From Hymenobacter sp. DG25B (GTDB lineage Bacteria > Bacteroidota > Bacteroidia > Cytophagales > Hymenobacteraceae): a stretch of 64,000 nt of DNA. Positions 51,505 to 59,986 of the stretch are shown in pieces. The stretch lies in assembly GCF_000801315.1 (NCBI RefSeq), contig NZ_CP010054.1, positions 3,658,001-3,722,000 on the forward strand, in the 5' to 3' direction. Every line of letters starts with the position of its first letter. Within the stretch, counting starts at the first letter, position 1. A model generated the notes under the pieces. That model saw only the letters and a list, made by a program, of their open reading frames with translations. It searched no databases and had not been told where the DNA came from. Position numbers and translations under genes: made by a program.

Positions 51505-53181
51505 TTAAAAAGTAAGGGGCGGATGCTTTTCATCGAAGTCCGTGGCGTCCTGGTAGGCTTTCACCAGCGCCAGCAGGCGGGCCTCGCCGTACAGCGGTGC
51601 ACAGAACGTAATGCTGGTGGGTAGGCCACTGGCATTAAAACCATTGGGCACGGCCACGGCCGGGTGCCCGGTGAGGTTGGTGAGAATAAGGTTAGCGCCC
51701 GCAAACGAAGGCGCCACGTAGGCATCCAGCCCCAGCAGACGCTTATCCATTTCCTCAATGAGCAGGGTGCGCACACGCTGGGCCTGCAGATACTCCACGG
51801 CCGGAATAAACCGCGACGAACGAAAAATACTGGGCCAGGCGTCGCGGCTTTGCTGCACCATCAGGCGGTCCTGGCCAGAGCGCGTGAGCTCATCAAACGC
51901 CGCCGCCGCCTCGGCCGTGAGACCAAACGTGAGGTCTACAGCGGGTAAATCGGGCAGCTCCAGGGGCACCAGCTCCACGCCCAGCTGGCGCAGCACTGTT
52001 AGCGTAGTTTGGTCGTGGGCCTGGTTGGAGTAAAGCTGGGCGAAATCAGTCTTCAGATAGCCAACCCGCAGCTTTTTCACGCTGCCCTCAAACGCATATT
52101 GGAAGCCGGCGGGAGCCAGCAAGGTAGCCGGGTCGCGCGGGTCGGGTCCGGTGAGGGCGCCCAGCACGGTGGCGCAATCCTCGGCGGAGCGGGCAATGGG
52201 GCCGGGCTTGTCCATGGTCCAGCTCAGGGCCATGGCGCCGTAGCGGCTGATGCGCCCGAAGGATGGGCGCAGGCCCGTTACCCCGCAGGCGGTGCTGGGG
52301 CTCACAATAGACCCCAAAGTCTCAGTACCAATGGCAAAGGGCACCAGGCCAGCGGAAACAGCCGCCGCGGAGCCGGCCGAGGAACCGCTGGAGCCTTTGG
52401 TAATATCCCAGGGGGTGCGGGTTTTGCCCCCATACCATACGTCGCCCATGGCCAGCTCGCCCAAAGTAAATTTGGCCACCAGCACGGCGCCGGCTTCCTG
52501 CAGGCGGATAACTACGGCCGCATCTTCCTGCAGCACCTGCTCTTTATAGGGCACCGAGCCCCAGGTGGTGCGGTAGGTTTTGGTGCTGAACAAGTCCTTA
52601 ATACCATAAGGCACGCCGTGCAGTGGCCCCCGGTAGCGCCCACGCTTTATTTCGGCATCGGCGGTGCGGGCCTGCTGCAGGGCCAGCTCCTCCGTGAACG
52701 AGGTAACGCAGAACAGCTTCTGGTTGTAGCGCCGGAGGCGGGCCAGGAAGAATGTGGTCAGCTCTTCGGAGGTGATTTGGCGGGTGCGGAGCAGCTCGCC
52801 CAGCTGGCGCACAGAGTAATAGGCCAGCTCGTCGCGGTTGGTGGGCAGCACCACTTTACCCATTTTTGGCAGACGCCGGAAGTCCGTGGGCGGGGCAGAA
52901 GAACTGGCCCGCAGGCGCAGCGGGCGGGGGTCGAAGCTGACGGCCGGAATGACGCTGTTGGGCAACTGTACCTGGCGCACGGCCAGATAGTTGTTTCGGT
53001 AGTCTAGCAGGTCGCGGCGGGCGGAGTCCAGCTGCGCATCCGGAAAGTTCAGCCCAATCAGCTGCTGGGCGGCGCGCACCATGGGCACAGTAATGTCCGG
53101 CAGCTCGGCGGGGCGGGGCAGCATGGCGCCAGCCAACAGACCAGTAAAGCCCAGGAGCAAGGCGGGTAACAGCTTCTTCAT
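51505..53181 (-). CDS. Secreted amidase (amidase signature family)
   Basis: The ATG at 53181 (MKKLLPALLLGFTGLLAG) gives a signal peptide; the frame extends 21 codons upstream without one. The 558-residue protein has the amidase-signature region: the catalytic Lys in VPYGIKDLFS, then the Gly/Ser-rich loop TKGSSGSSAGSAAAVSAGL with the cis-Ser and nucleophile Ser about ten residues downstream in IGTETLGSI. It also has RPSFGRISRYGAM and the end TSITFCAPLYGEARLLALVKAY. The Ser-Ser-Lys triad is present. It hydrolyses an amide bond in the periplasm; the substrate is unknown. It likely shares an operon with the GNAT gene downstream. Confidence 0.92.
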   Translation of the reverse strand: MKKLLPALLLGFTGLLAGAMLPRPAELPDITVPMVRAAQQLIGLNFPDAQLDSARRDLLDYRNNYLAVRQVQLPNSVIPAVSFDPRPLRLRASSSAPPTDFRRLPKMGKVVLPTNRDELAYYSVRQLGELLRTRQITSEELTTFFLARLRRYNQKLFCVTSFTEELALQQARTADAEIKRGRYRGPLHGVPYGIKDLFSTKTYRTTWGSVPYKEQVLQEDAAVVIRLQEAGAVLVAKFTLGELAMGDVWYGGKTRTPWDITKGSSGSSAGSAAAVSAGLVPFAIGTETLGSIVSPSTACGVTGLRPSFGRISRYGAMALSWTMDKPGPIARSAEDCATVLGALTGPDPRDPATLLAPAGFQYAFEGSVKKLRVGYLKTDFAQLYSNQAHDQTTLTVLRQLGVELVPLELPDLPAVDLTFGLTAEAAAAFDELTRSGQDRLMVQQSRDAWPSIFRSSRFIPAVEYLQAQRVRTLLIEEMDKRLLGLDAYVAPSFAGANLILTNLTGHPAVAVPNGFNASGLPTSITFCAPLYGEARLLALVKAYQDATDFDEKHPPLTF

Positions 53182-53312
53182 CAGCGTGAATATACTGACA
53201 AGCAGGCAGCCGCCGCACACAGGATTATAAATTAGCCGGGGCACTTTCTTGCCCGAAAGTGTTATCTTCCAACTTAACCAGGTGCCATTTATTCATCTTT
53301 ACTTCTGGCCCT

Positions 53313-54710
53313 ATGAAAAGCTTCCTGCTCCTTGGTTGGCTGTGGCTGCTGGCAGTGGTGGCTATAGCGCAGCCCAGCACTGTGCAGGTAGGCAACACCA
53401 CCGTTACGGTAACCACTTTGGCCACCCAGCTGGATACGCCCTGGGAACTGCTTTGGGGGCCTGATAACTTTCTTTGGCTGACGGAGCGCCCCGGTCGCAT
53501 CAGCCGGATAAACCCGACAACGGGAGAAGTAGCTTTGTTACTCACGGTGCCCGAGGTGGCGGAGGAAGGCGAAGGCGGTTTGTTAGGTATGGCTCTGCAC
53601 CCGGCCTTTGCTACCTCACCCTACGTGTATGTGGTGTACACCTACTTAGCCAGTGGCCAGATCAGGGAAAAGCTGGTGCGCTACACTTATACTGGCGGCA
53701 CGCTCAACTCCCCGGTTTCCCTGATTGCGGAAATACCCGCCGCCCGCATTCATAGCGGCTCCCGCCTGCTGTTCCTGCCCGATGGTAATTTGTTAATGTC
53801 GACGGGGGATGCCGCCGACCAAAGCACTCCACAAAATACCGTCAGTCTGAATGGGAAGACGCTACGCTTGGCCCCCGATGGCAGCGTACCCGCCGATAAC
53901 CCGCAGCCCGGCCAGTACCAGTACACTTTGGGCCACCGCAACCCGCAGGGCCTGGCGCTGGGGCCTAATGGCCGCATCTACAGCTCTGAGCACGGCCCCG
54001 ATTCCAATGACGAGGTTAACCTGATAGAAGCGGGCCGGAATTATGGCTGGCCTACGGTGAAGGGCTTCTGTGATGAGCCCGCTGAAAAAGCCTTCTGCAC
54101 TGATAAAAACGTGAAAGAGCCGTTGTTTGCCTGGTCACCCACGCTGGCAGTATCGGGGCTGGCTTATTATAACCACCCAGCCATTCCGGAGTGGCGCAAC
54201 TCTTTGCTGCTGAATAGCCTGAAAGCCGGTCAACTACTACAACTGCCATTGCAGGCCGATGGGGCTAGCCTGCAAAGCCAGCCGGTCCTGATTTTCAACC
54301 GGCAGTTTGGGCGCCTGCGGGCTATTTGCGTAGCCCCCGATGGCCGCGTGTTTTTGGGCACCAGCAACCGGGACGGCTCCGGGGCAGGCACTGCCAATGA
54401 TGACCAGATTCTGATGCTGCAGAACAAAGCCTATGTACCTACTGCCACTACTCCAGGAACATTGCCTTTAGCAGTTTCAGTTTGGCCTAACCCCGCTACC
54501 AGCCAGGTAGAGCTGCACCTGGCGGCCCCCTTGCCGGTAGCGGCCCAGGTTACTGTGCACGATGCGCTGGGGCGGCCAGTAGGCCACACCATGCTACCGG
54601 CGGGCCAGGCACATGCGGTGCTGCCCTTGCACCACCTGCGTGCCGGGTGGTACACGGTGCAGGTACAGAGCCCGCAACAGAAAGCTGTGGTTCGCCTTAC
54701 CATTCAATAG
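53313..54710 (+). CDS. PQQ-dependent sugar dehydrogenase-like protein with T9SS type A sorting domain
   Basis: The ATG at 53313 (MKSFLLLGWLWLLAVVAIAQ) gives a signal peptide, cut before Gln20. Residues about 25-375 are the soluble glucose/sorbosone dehydrogenase (GSDH) propeller: LDTPWELLWGPDNFLWLTER, EGGLLGMALHP, RIHSGSRLLFLPDGNLLM with the catalytic His, LGHRNPQGLALGPNGRIY, EHGPDSNDEVNLI. Residues about 390-465 are a T9SS type A C-terminal domain (SVWPNPATSQVELHL, AGWYTVQVQS). It should bind PQQ and calcium and be exported by the T9SS to the cell surface. It diverges from the amidase gene. Confidence 0.93.
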   Translation: MKSFLLLGWLWLLAVVAIAQPSTVQVGNTTVTVTTLATQLDTPWELLWGPDNFLWLTERPGRISRINPTTGEVALLLTVPEVAEEGEGGLLGMALHPAFATSPYVYVVYTYLASGQIREKLVRYTYTGGTLNSPVSLIAEIPAARIHSGSRLLFLPDGNLLMSTGDAADQSTPQNTVSLNGKTLRLAPDGSVPADNPQPGQYQYTLGHRNPQGLALGPNGRIYSSEHGPDSNDEVNLIEAGRNYGWPTVKGFCDEPAEKAFCTDKNVKEPLFAWSPTLAVSGLAYYNHPAIPEWRNSLLLNSLKAGQLLQLPLQADGASLQSQPVLIFNRQFGRLRAICVAPDGRVFLGTSNRDGSGAGTANDDQILMLQNKAYVPTATTPGTLPLAVSVWPNPATSQVELHLAAPLPVAAQVTVHDALGRPVGHTMLPAGQAHAVLPLHHLRAGWYTVQVQSPQQKAVVRLTIQ

Positions 54711-54726
54711 CCCTCCTCGGCCGGTG

Positions 54727-54757
54727 TTTATCTTCCGCTGCTTCTCGTGTACTTTTG
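54727..54757 (+). promoter_or_regulatory. Bacteroidota promoter of the type-B T9SS cargo gene
   Basis: TTTA at 54727-54730, a 19-base spacer and the exact -7 element TACTTTTG at 54750-54757 stand 15 bases before the ATG at 54773. The -33 element has one base change from TTTG. Transcript leader would be about 9 bases. Confidence 0.65.
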
Positions 54758-54772
54758 GTCTTCTGACTTATA

Positions 54773-56482
54773 ATGTATAAGAGGCATTTTCGATACTTCA
54801 GCAGCGGCTATATGGGTAAAGCGTTACACGCATCAGGTAAATTATGGCTGCTTCTGATTTTGTTCCTGCTGCCCCAGGCTCTCCGGGCCTCGCACGCCCA
54901 GGGCGGACAGCTTACCTATGAGGCCCTCGGCAACAATGAGTACCGTATTACGTGCCGCTTTTTCCGGGACTGCTCCGGCGAAAAGCTACCCGATGAAGTC
55001 CGGCTGGACTACCGCGCCAGCGGCACCGGCTGCGTGGATCTGGACCCGCTGAGTGGCTATCTGATGATACCCCGAACCGGTGCTGTTACGCTGGGCAACC
55101 CCTACTGCACGGCCCTGGGCACGCAGCCGCCCTGCGGCCCCCGCCAGGCTACTAACTATCAAACGGCGCAGTACCAGACCACGCTTACCCTCCCGCCCAA
55201 TGCGGAGTGGCGCCTGTTTGTAACCATTGCCTCCCGGCCGCAAGTAGCCAACCTGCCCGGTGGCCTTTCGGAGGTGGAGCCGCTGCACTTTGAAGCTATT
55301 CTGCGCACCCGGGTGGGCACTACGGACCTGCAGAATACCTCGCCCCAGTTTCTGGAACAGGATATTCCGGTGCCGTTTGTGTGCTGGCGCCAGCCCACCA
55401 CGCTTACCTTCTCGGCTACGGAGCCCGACGGCGACTCGCTGGTGTATGACCTGGCCGACGCAATGAATGGCTGCAGCGAGACGCTGCGCTGGGGCACCTA
55501 CCCCGGCAGCATTGATGATACCAACCCGCAGTGCCGCGTTATCGACCCCGGCGGAAAGTACTCAGCCCGCTTTCCTATTCCGTCCTTCCGGCCGGGCACC
55601 TGCGCCGGCGGCAATAGCCTGGCAGTGCCCGATTTCCGCATCAACGATTTTAACCGCAGCGTTACCTTCCGGCCGGCGCTATATACCCCGGGAACCGAGA
55701 CGGCCCAGCAGGCCCAGAATAAGTATGTGCTGGTGGTGCAGATTAAAGAGTACCGCTACCTGGAGGGGGAATGGGTAATGATTGGTCTGGTGCGGCGCGA
55801 CATGCTGGTGATTGTACAGGACTGCCAGGAAAACCGGGTGCCTAACCCGCCCATCGTCAGTGCGCCGGCTGCCCCGGACGTCCGCATACTCAACACCGAC
55901 TCTACCCTGATAGAAGTACCCGCCGGCCGCCTGACCACGGCGCGCATTGACTTCTCTGACCCCAACCCCACCGACCAGCTTACGGTAACCATGCCCGAGC
56001 TGGCGCCCGGCTCCCCCACCCTCTCCAACCCGGAGTTCCTGCCCTCGGCCGTAGGCACCCTGGCGCTTTCCGATAACAACACCAGCCACCCCATCGGTCA
56101 GCTGCGGCTGCAGCCCGATGCCCGCTATATCGGCCAGACTTTCCGGATTCCGCTGCGCATTCAAGACAATGCCTGCCCTACCCGGGCCGTGCAAAACCGA
56201 GTGGTAGTGGTGCGCGTGGTGCCCGCCTTAGTGGTTAAGCCCTTTGGCAGCTACAATGTATTCACGCCCAACGGCGACGCCCGCAACGAAACCTTTGCGT
56301 TTGACAGCCTGCCCGACGACTGCCAGCTGCAGATTTTTAACCGCTGGGGCCGCCTGGTGCGCCGGTACACCCGCTACCAGAACAACTGGAATGGCGACGG
56401 CCAGCCCACTGGCCTTTATTACTACATTCTCACGCCGCCCACCGGCCCGGCTACTAAAGGCTGGGTGCAGTTAATCCGGTAA
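54773..56482 (+). CDS. Secreted protein with gliding-motility-associated (T9SS type B) C-terminal domain
   Basis: A 569-residue protein with a long n-region and a signal peptide (hydrophobic LWLLLILFLLPQALRASHA, cut around residue 43). The mature N-terminal part (about 45-320) is a Cys-containing beta-sandwich of unknown function (YRITCRFFRDCSGEKLPDEV, VDLDPLSGYLMIPRTG). The middle (about 335-480) has a repeat-like region. Residues about 490-569 are the T9SS type B / gliding motility-associated C-terminal domain: YNVFTPNGDARNETFAF, LQIFNRWGRLVRRYTRY, NWNGDGQPTGLYYYIL, KGWVQLIR. It should be secreted and attached at the surface. It follows the GSDH gene by 62 bases, with its own promoter. Confidence 0.88.
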   Translation: MYKRHFRYFSSGYMGKALHASGKLWLLLILFLLPQALRASHAQGGQLTYEALGNNEYRITCRFFRDCSGEKLPDEVRLDYRASGTGCVDLDPLSGYLMIPRTGAVTLGNPYCTALGTQPPCGPRQATNYQTAQYQTTLTLPPNAEWRLFVTIASRPQVANLPGGLSEVEPLHFEAILRTRVGTTDLQNTSPQFLEQDIPVPFVCWRQPTTLTFSATEPDGDSLVYDLADAMNGCSETLRWGTYPGSIDDTNPQCRVIDPGGKYSARFPIPSFRPGTCAGGNSLAVPDFRINDFNRSVTFRPALYTPGTETAQQAQNKYVLVVQIKEYRYLEGEWVMIGLVRRDMLVIVQDCQENRVPNPPIVSAPAAPDVRILNTDSTLIEVPAGRLTTARIDFSDPNPTDQLTVTMPELAPGSPTLSNPEFLPSAVGTLALSDNNTSHPIGQLRLQPDARYIGQTFRIPLRIQDNACPTRAVQNRVVVVRVVPALVVKPFGSYNVFTPNGDARNETFAFDSLPDDCQLQIFNRWGRLVRRYTRYQNNWNGDGQPTGLYYYILTPPTGPATKGWVQLIR

Positions 56483-56503
56483 GCTCAAAAGGCTGATAAG
56501 AAC

Positions 56504-57499
56504 CTAGCCGGCCTCCTGCTCCAGGCGGTGCCGCTCATTTTTCACCACGTTGGAAATCACCCAGGGAATTTCCCGGTCGAAGGCGTGCTGGCGCACGGGG
56601 CAGTCGGGCATGCGGCAGTGAGAGCAGGCGGCAAAGGTGCAGGGGTCCGGGTGCACAAACATTTCCACTTCCACATCAAAGCGGCCGCGCACTACCTGCT
56701 CTATATTGTGCAGCTCGGTGTGGGTTTCTTCTAGGCTGAAATAGTAGGGCAGCGTAAAGTGGCAGTCGATGTGCAGATTGGCGCCGTAGCGCAGCACCCG
56801 CAGGTTGTGCACGTCTATCCAGGCGGGCTGCCGGTGCGCGCTCAGCTCGGAAATAACCTGTTCCACCGTCGTCACATCCGACTCATCCATCAGCCCCGAC
56901 ACCGAGCGGCGCACCATACGGTAGCCATTCACCACAATGATAACGCCCAGAATCAGGGCCGCAATAGAGTCAAAAAGAACATTGCCCGTAAGCACTACCA
57001 GCAGCAGAGCCACCACCGAAACCAGCGTGCTGACCGAATCCAGGTACAGGTGCTGTCCATCGCCAATTAAGGCCACGGAATGGTGCTTTTTTCCGGCCCT
57101 AATCAGCAAAAAGCCTACTACTAAGTTTACCAGGGCCGTGAAGCTCAGCAGCGCCATGCCCCAGTCGGGCCGGGCCAGCGCATGCGGGTGCATCAGGCTT
57201 TGAATGGCCGAATGGAAGATGTAAAAGCCGGCCGAGAGAATCAGTGCCCCCTCAAACCCGATAGACAAATACTCAATCTTGCCGTGGCCGTAGGGGTGGT
57301 TTTCGTCTTTGGGCAGGCTGGCCAGGTAAATACTATAGAGTGCAAAGCCGCTAGTCGCCACGTTAATAATAGACTCCAGGGCATCGGTCAGTACCGCCTG
57401 TGAGCGGGTGAGGAAGTAGGCATAAAACTTCACCCCCACCAATGCCAGACTTACCACCAGCGACAAAAGACCAAACCGCAACTTCACCGACGACAACAT
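56504..57499 (-). CDS. Cation diffusion facilitator (CDF) family metal exporter
   Basis: A 331-residue inner-membrane protein with six hydrophobic helices in about 1-210, then a cytoplasmic domain. The CDF metal site in helix 5 is present as HLYLDSVST (His-x-x-x-Asp). The helix 2 site reads DALESIIN where DxxxD is usual, so Glu and Asn replace the two Asp. The C-terminal domain (about 215-331) has HNLRVLRYGANLHIDCHFTLP and an extra Cys cluster, CTFAACSHCRMPDCPVR, which could bind another metal ion. CDF proteins export zinc, manganese or iron in exchange for protons. It is divergent from an Nramp importer, with an operator-like palindrome between. Confidence 0.92.
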   Translation of the reverse strand: MLSSVKLRFGLLSLVVSLALVGVKFYAYFLTRSQAVLTDALESIINVATSGFALYSIYLASLPKDENHPYGHGKIEYLSIGFEGALILSAGFYIFHSAIQSLMHPHALARPDWGMALLSFTALVNLVVGFLLIRAGKKHHSVALIGDGQHLYLDSVSTLVSVVALLLVVLTGNVLFDSIAALILGVIIVVNGYRMVRRSVSGLMDESDVTTVEQVISELSAHRQPAWIDVHNLRVLRYGANLHIDCHFTLPYYFSLEETHTELHNIEQVVRGRFDVEVEMFVHPDPCTFAACSHCRMPDCPVRQHAFDREIPWVISNVVKNERHRLEQEAG

Positions 57500-57598
57500 A
57501 AAGCAGAAAATGGGAGCTAAAGTGTAAAAGTCCGGAAAGAAACCGGTCCGCTAAAACCTTTTGCTTTATTCAGGGTATTTATACTGGCTTAAAAATAT

Positions 57599-57616
57599 TT
57601 TTAGATTGATCTAAAA
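57599..57616. promoter_or_regulatory. 18-base palindromic operator, DtxR/MntR-like
   Basis: TTTTAGAT-TG-ATCTAAAA is a perfect 8-base inverted repeat with a 2-base centre, of the size and composition of DtxR/MntR-family metalloregulator boxes. It lies between the divergent CDF and Nramp genes and overlaps the place where a -33 element would be if GTTCTTTG at 57621-57628 is the -7 element of the Nramp gene. Confidence 0.65.
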
Positions 57617-57651
57617 TTCCGTTCTTTGTGGAAACCAGTTCCTCTGCCCCT

Positions 57652-59022
57652 ATGCCAGTCACCGTTCCGCCGCCTGTTCCGGCACCACCTCAGGAAGCGC
57701 CGCTAACCGGGTGGCGGCGGCCCCGGCATGCGCCTTCGCTGGGTGAAATTTTTGGCTCGGTGAAAGTGCCCCCGGCCAGCGCTTCCTTCTGGCGCAAGCT
57801 GTTTGCTTTCTGGGGGCCGGGCCTGATGGTGGCCGTGGGGTATATGGACCCCGGCAACTGGGCCACCGACCTGGCCGGCGGTTCCCGCTACGGCTATACG
57901 CTGCTTTCCGTTATTCTGATTTCGAATTTGTTTGCCATGCTGCTCCAGCACCTGGCAGCCAAGCTGGGCATTGTAACCGGCCGGGACCTGGCCCAGGCCT
58001 GCCGCGACCATTACTCCAAACCCGTGGCCATGGTGCTGTGGGTACTCTGCGAAATTGCTATTGCCGCCTGCGACCTGGCGGAGGTCATCGGCTCAGCCAT
58101 TGCCCTGAATCTGCTGTTTGGCTTGCCGCTGACCTGGGGCGTAGTGCTCACTATCCTGGACGTGCTGGTAGTGCTGATGCTGCAAAGCCGTGGCTTCCGG
58201 GTGCTGGAAAGCATTGTAGGCGGCCTGATTATGCTGATTTTCGGGTGTTTCCTGTACGAAATCATCGTTTCAAACCCTGATTATTTTGCCCTGCTGCAGG
58301 GCCTGGTGCCTCAGCCAGAGGTGGTAACCAACCCCCAGATGCTGTATGTAGCCATTGGTATTCTGGGGGCTACCGTAATGCCGCACAACCTCTACCTGCA
58401 CTCCAGCATTGTGCAGACGCGCGCCATTGAGCAGAACGAAGCCGGCCGGCGCATGGCTATCAAGTTTGCTACTATTGACTCTACTTTAGCCTTGTTTCTG
58501 GCCTTTTTCGTGAATGCCGCCATCCTGATTATGGCCGCGGCGGCCTTCCATAATACAGGCAACCAAAACGTGGCCGATATCAATGAAGCGCATCAGCTCC
58601 TGAGCCCGGTACTGGGCGCCGGCGCGGCCAGTATGGTATTTGCCGTGGCGCTGCTGGCCTCCGGTCAGAACTCCACCCTCACGGGTACCCTGGCCGGGCA
58701 AATTGTGATGGAAGGCTTTCTGGATCTGAAGTTAAAGCTCTGGTTGCGGCGGTTAATTACCCGCGGCATTGCGGTGGTACCGGCCTTCATTGTAACGCTG
58801 CTGTACGGAGAAAAAGGCACCGGCGAGCTGCTGGTCCTCAGCCAGGTTATTCTCTCCTTCCAGCTCAGCTTTGCCGTAGTGCCGCTGGTGCTGTTCACGG
58901 GCAGTAAAGCCAAAATGGGCGTGTTCGTCAACAAACCCTGGGTGCAGGTCGTGGCGTGGCTTATTTCAGCCATTATTATTCTACTCAACGTGTACCTGCT
59001 GGTCCAGACTTTCTGGGGCTAG
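57652..59022 (+). CDS. Nramp family divalent metal transporter (MntH-like)
   Basis: The ATG at 57652 ([14 protein letters not shown]) is preferred over the GTG at 57628, because a -7-like element overlaps that GTG. The 456-residue protein has a Pro-rich cytoplasmic lead and eleven hydrophobic helices. Metal ligands of Nramp are in place: Asp66 and Asn69 in [12 protein letters not shown], and the helix 6 motif [11 protein letters not shown] with Met and His; [15 protein letters not shown] lies in helix 9 region. Nramp proteins import Mn(II) or Fe(II) with protons. It is followed after 15 bases by an outer-membrane protein gene (operon). The operator at 57599-57616 suggests repression by metal. 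Confidence 0.94.
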   Translation: MPVTVPPPVPAPPQEAPLTGWRRPRHAPSLGEIFGSVKVPPASASFWRKLFAFWGPGLMVAVGYMDPGNWATDLAGGSRYGYTLLSVILISNLFAMLLQHLAAKLGIVTGRDLAQACRDHYSKPVAMVLWVLCEIAIAACDLAEVIGSAIALNLLFGLPLTWGVVLTILDVLVVLMLQSRGFRVLESIVGGLIMLIFGCFLYEIIVSNPDYFALLQGLVPQPEVVTNPQMLYVAIGILGATVMPHNLYLHSSIVQTRAIEQNEAGRRMAIKFATIDSTLALFLAFFVNAAILIMAAAAFHNTGNQNVADINEAHQLLSPVLGAGAASMVFAVALLASGQNSTLTGTLAGQIVMEGFLDLKLKLWLRRLITRGIAVVPAFIVTLLYGEKGTGELLVLSQVILSFQLSFAVVPLVLFTGSKAKMGVFVNKPWVQVVAWLISAIIILLNVYLLVQTFWG

Positions 59023-59037
59023 GCTTCACCACCTGCT

Positions 59038-59913
59038 ATGTCTGTATTCTTCTCAGCCTGGCCGCTTCTGCTGGCAGGCCTGCTGGTTGCGCCTGCCCTG
59101 GCCGCCCAAACCATGCCCAATAAACCCGAGGCGGATTCCCTGCACCAGCTGAAACGCGGCTATACCCTGCTGCGGCCCACGCCCACGGCCCTGCTGCGCC
59201 CCCTCAGCACCGACCGGCCCGACGTTACGGAAAGTGCCTATACCCTGGATGCGGGGCATTTTCAGCTGGAATCCGAACTACTGCGCTTTACCCGCCAGCG
59301 CGAGAACGGCCGGTTGCAGGAGCAGGAAATAGCCCTCAACCACATCAACCTAAAAATGGGTTTGAGCCGCACAACAGATATAGAGGCCGTTATTGAAACC
59401 TACACCTGGCAGAAAGATAAAAGCATCGGCGAGGTGCAGCGCAGGCAAGGCTTCGGCGACCTGACCCTGCGTCTCAAGCGCAACGTGTGGGGCAATGAAG
59501 GCGGCACTACCGCCCTGGCACTGCTGCCCTTTATTACGCTGCCTATGGGCCAGGAGGTAGGGGATAAAGCCGTAGAAGGCGGCCTGGCTACGCCCTTTGT
59601 CTGGCAGCTTCCCGCCGACTGGACCCTGGGCTCGCAGCTAAAAGCGTCCCTGCTGCACGATGAGGACGCCAAAGAGCATTTCCTGGAGCTGGCGCCCAGC
59701 ATCACGGCCGGCCACGATATATACAGAAGCCTGGCTGGCTTTGCCGAAGTCTCCTCCACCTGGGATACCCGCAGCGCCAGCTGGCAGGCCACCTTTGATA
59801 CCGGCCTCACGCTGGGCCTGGGGGAAAATGCCCAGCTGGATGCCGGCACCTATCTGCCGCTAACCCATGCCACCGCGGCCAGCTGGTTTCTGGGCCTGAG
59901 CTTCCGACGCTAA
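59038..59913 (+). CDS. Outer-membrane transporter-like protein (Phenol_MetA_deg family)
   Basis: The 291-residue protein has a signal peptide (MSVFFSAWPLLLAGLLVAPALAAQ) and a barrel-like body of the Phenol_MetA_deg / outer-membrane transporter type: the typical STDRPDVTESAYTLDAGHFQLESELL, then INLKMGLSRTTDIEAVIETYT, GFGDLTLRLKRNVWG, LLPFITLPMG, and a final strand WFLGLSFRR. These proteins are thought to be pores for small molecules. It lies 15 bases after the Nramp gene, so it is probably co-expressed and could help manganese cross the outer membrane; that link is inferred. It ends at a strong terminator. Confidence 0.85.
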   Translation: MSVFFSAWPLLLAGLLVAPALAAQTMPNKPEADSLHQLKRGYTLLRPTPTALLRPLSTDRPDVTESAYTLDAGHFQLESELLRFTRQRENGRLQEQEIALNHINLKMGLSRTTDIEAVIETYTWQKDKSIGEVQRRQGFGDLTLRLKRNVWGNEGGTTALALLPFITLPMGQEVGDKAVEGGLATPFVWQLPADWTLGSQLKASLLHDEDAKEHFLELAPSITAGHDIYRSLAGFAEVSSTWDTRSASWQATFDTGLTLGLGENAQLDAGTYLPLTHATAASWFLGLSFRR

Positions 59914-59928
59914 CCACGGGACAATCCA

Positions 59929-59969
59929 TAAAAAAGCCTGCCTTTTATGTAAAGGCAGGCTTTTTTAAT
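59929..59969. terminator. Bidirectional intrinsic terminator
   Basis: A 15-base stem (59931-59945 with 59951-59965) flanked by A and T runs, between the convergent outer-membrane protein gene and the large secreted protein gene. Confidence 0.85.
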
Positions 59970-59986
59970 GGCAAACGATGAGTTGC

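Noticed and set aside
52009..53007. 332-codon open frame on the plus strand
   Set aside because: Antisense to the amidase gene with its complete catalytic motifs; composition rich in Gly/Ala/Gln as expected for a shadow frame.
53245..53264. 7-bp inverted repeat CACTTTC/GAAAGTG between amidase and GSDH genes
   Set aside because: Short and without further support; may be an operator but nothing ties it to a regulator.
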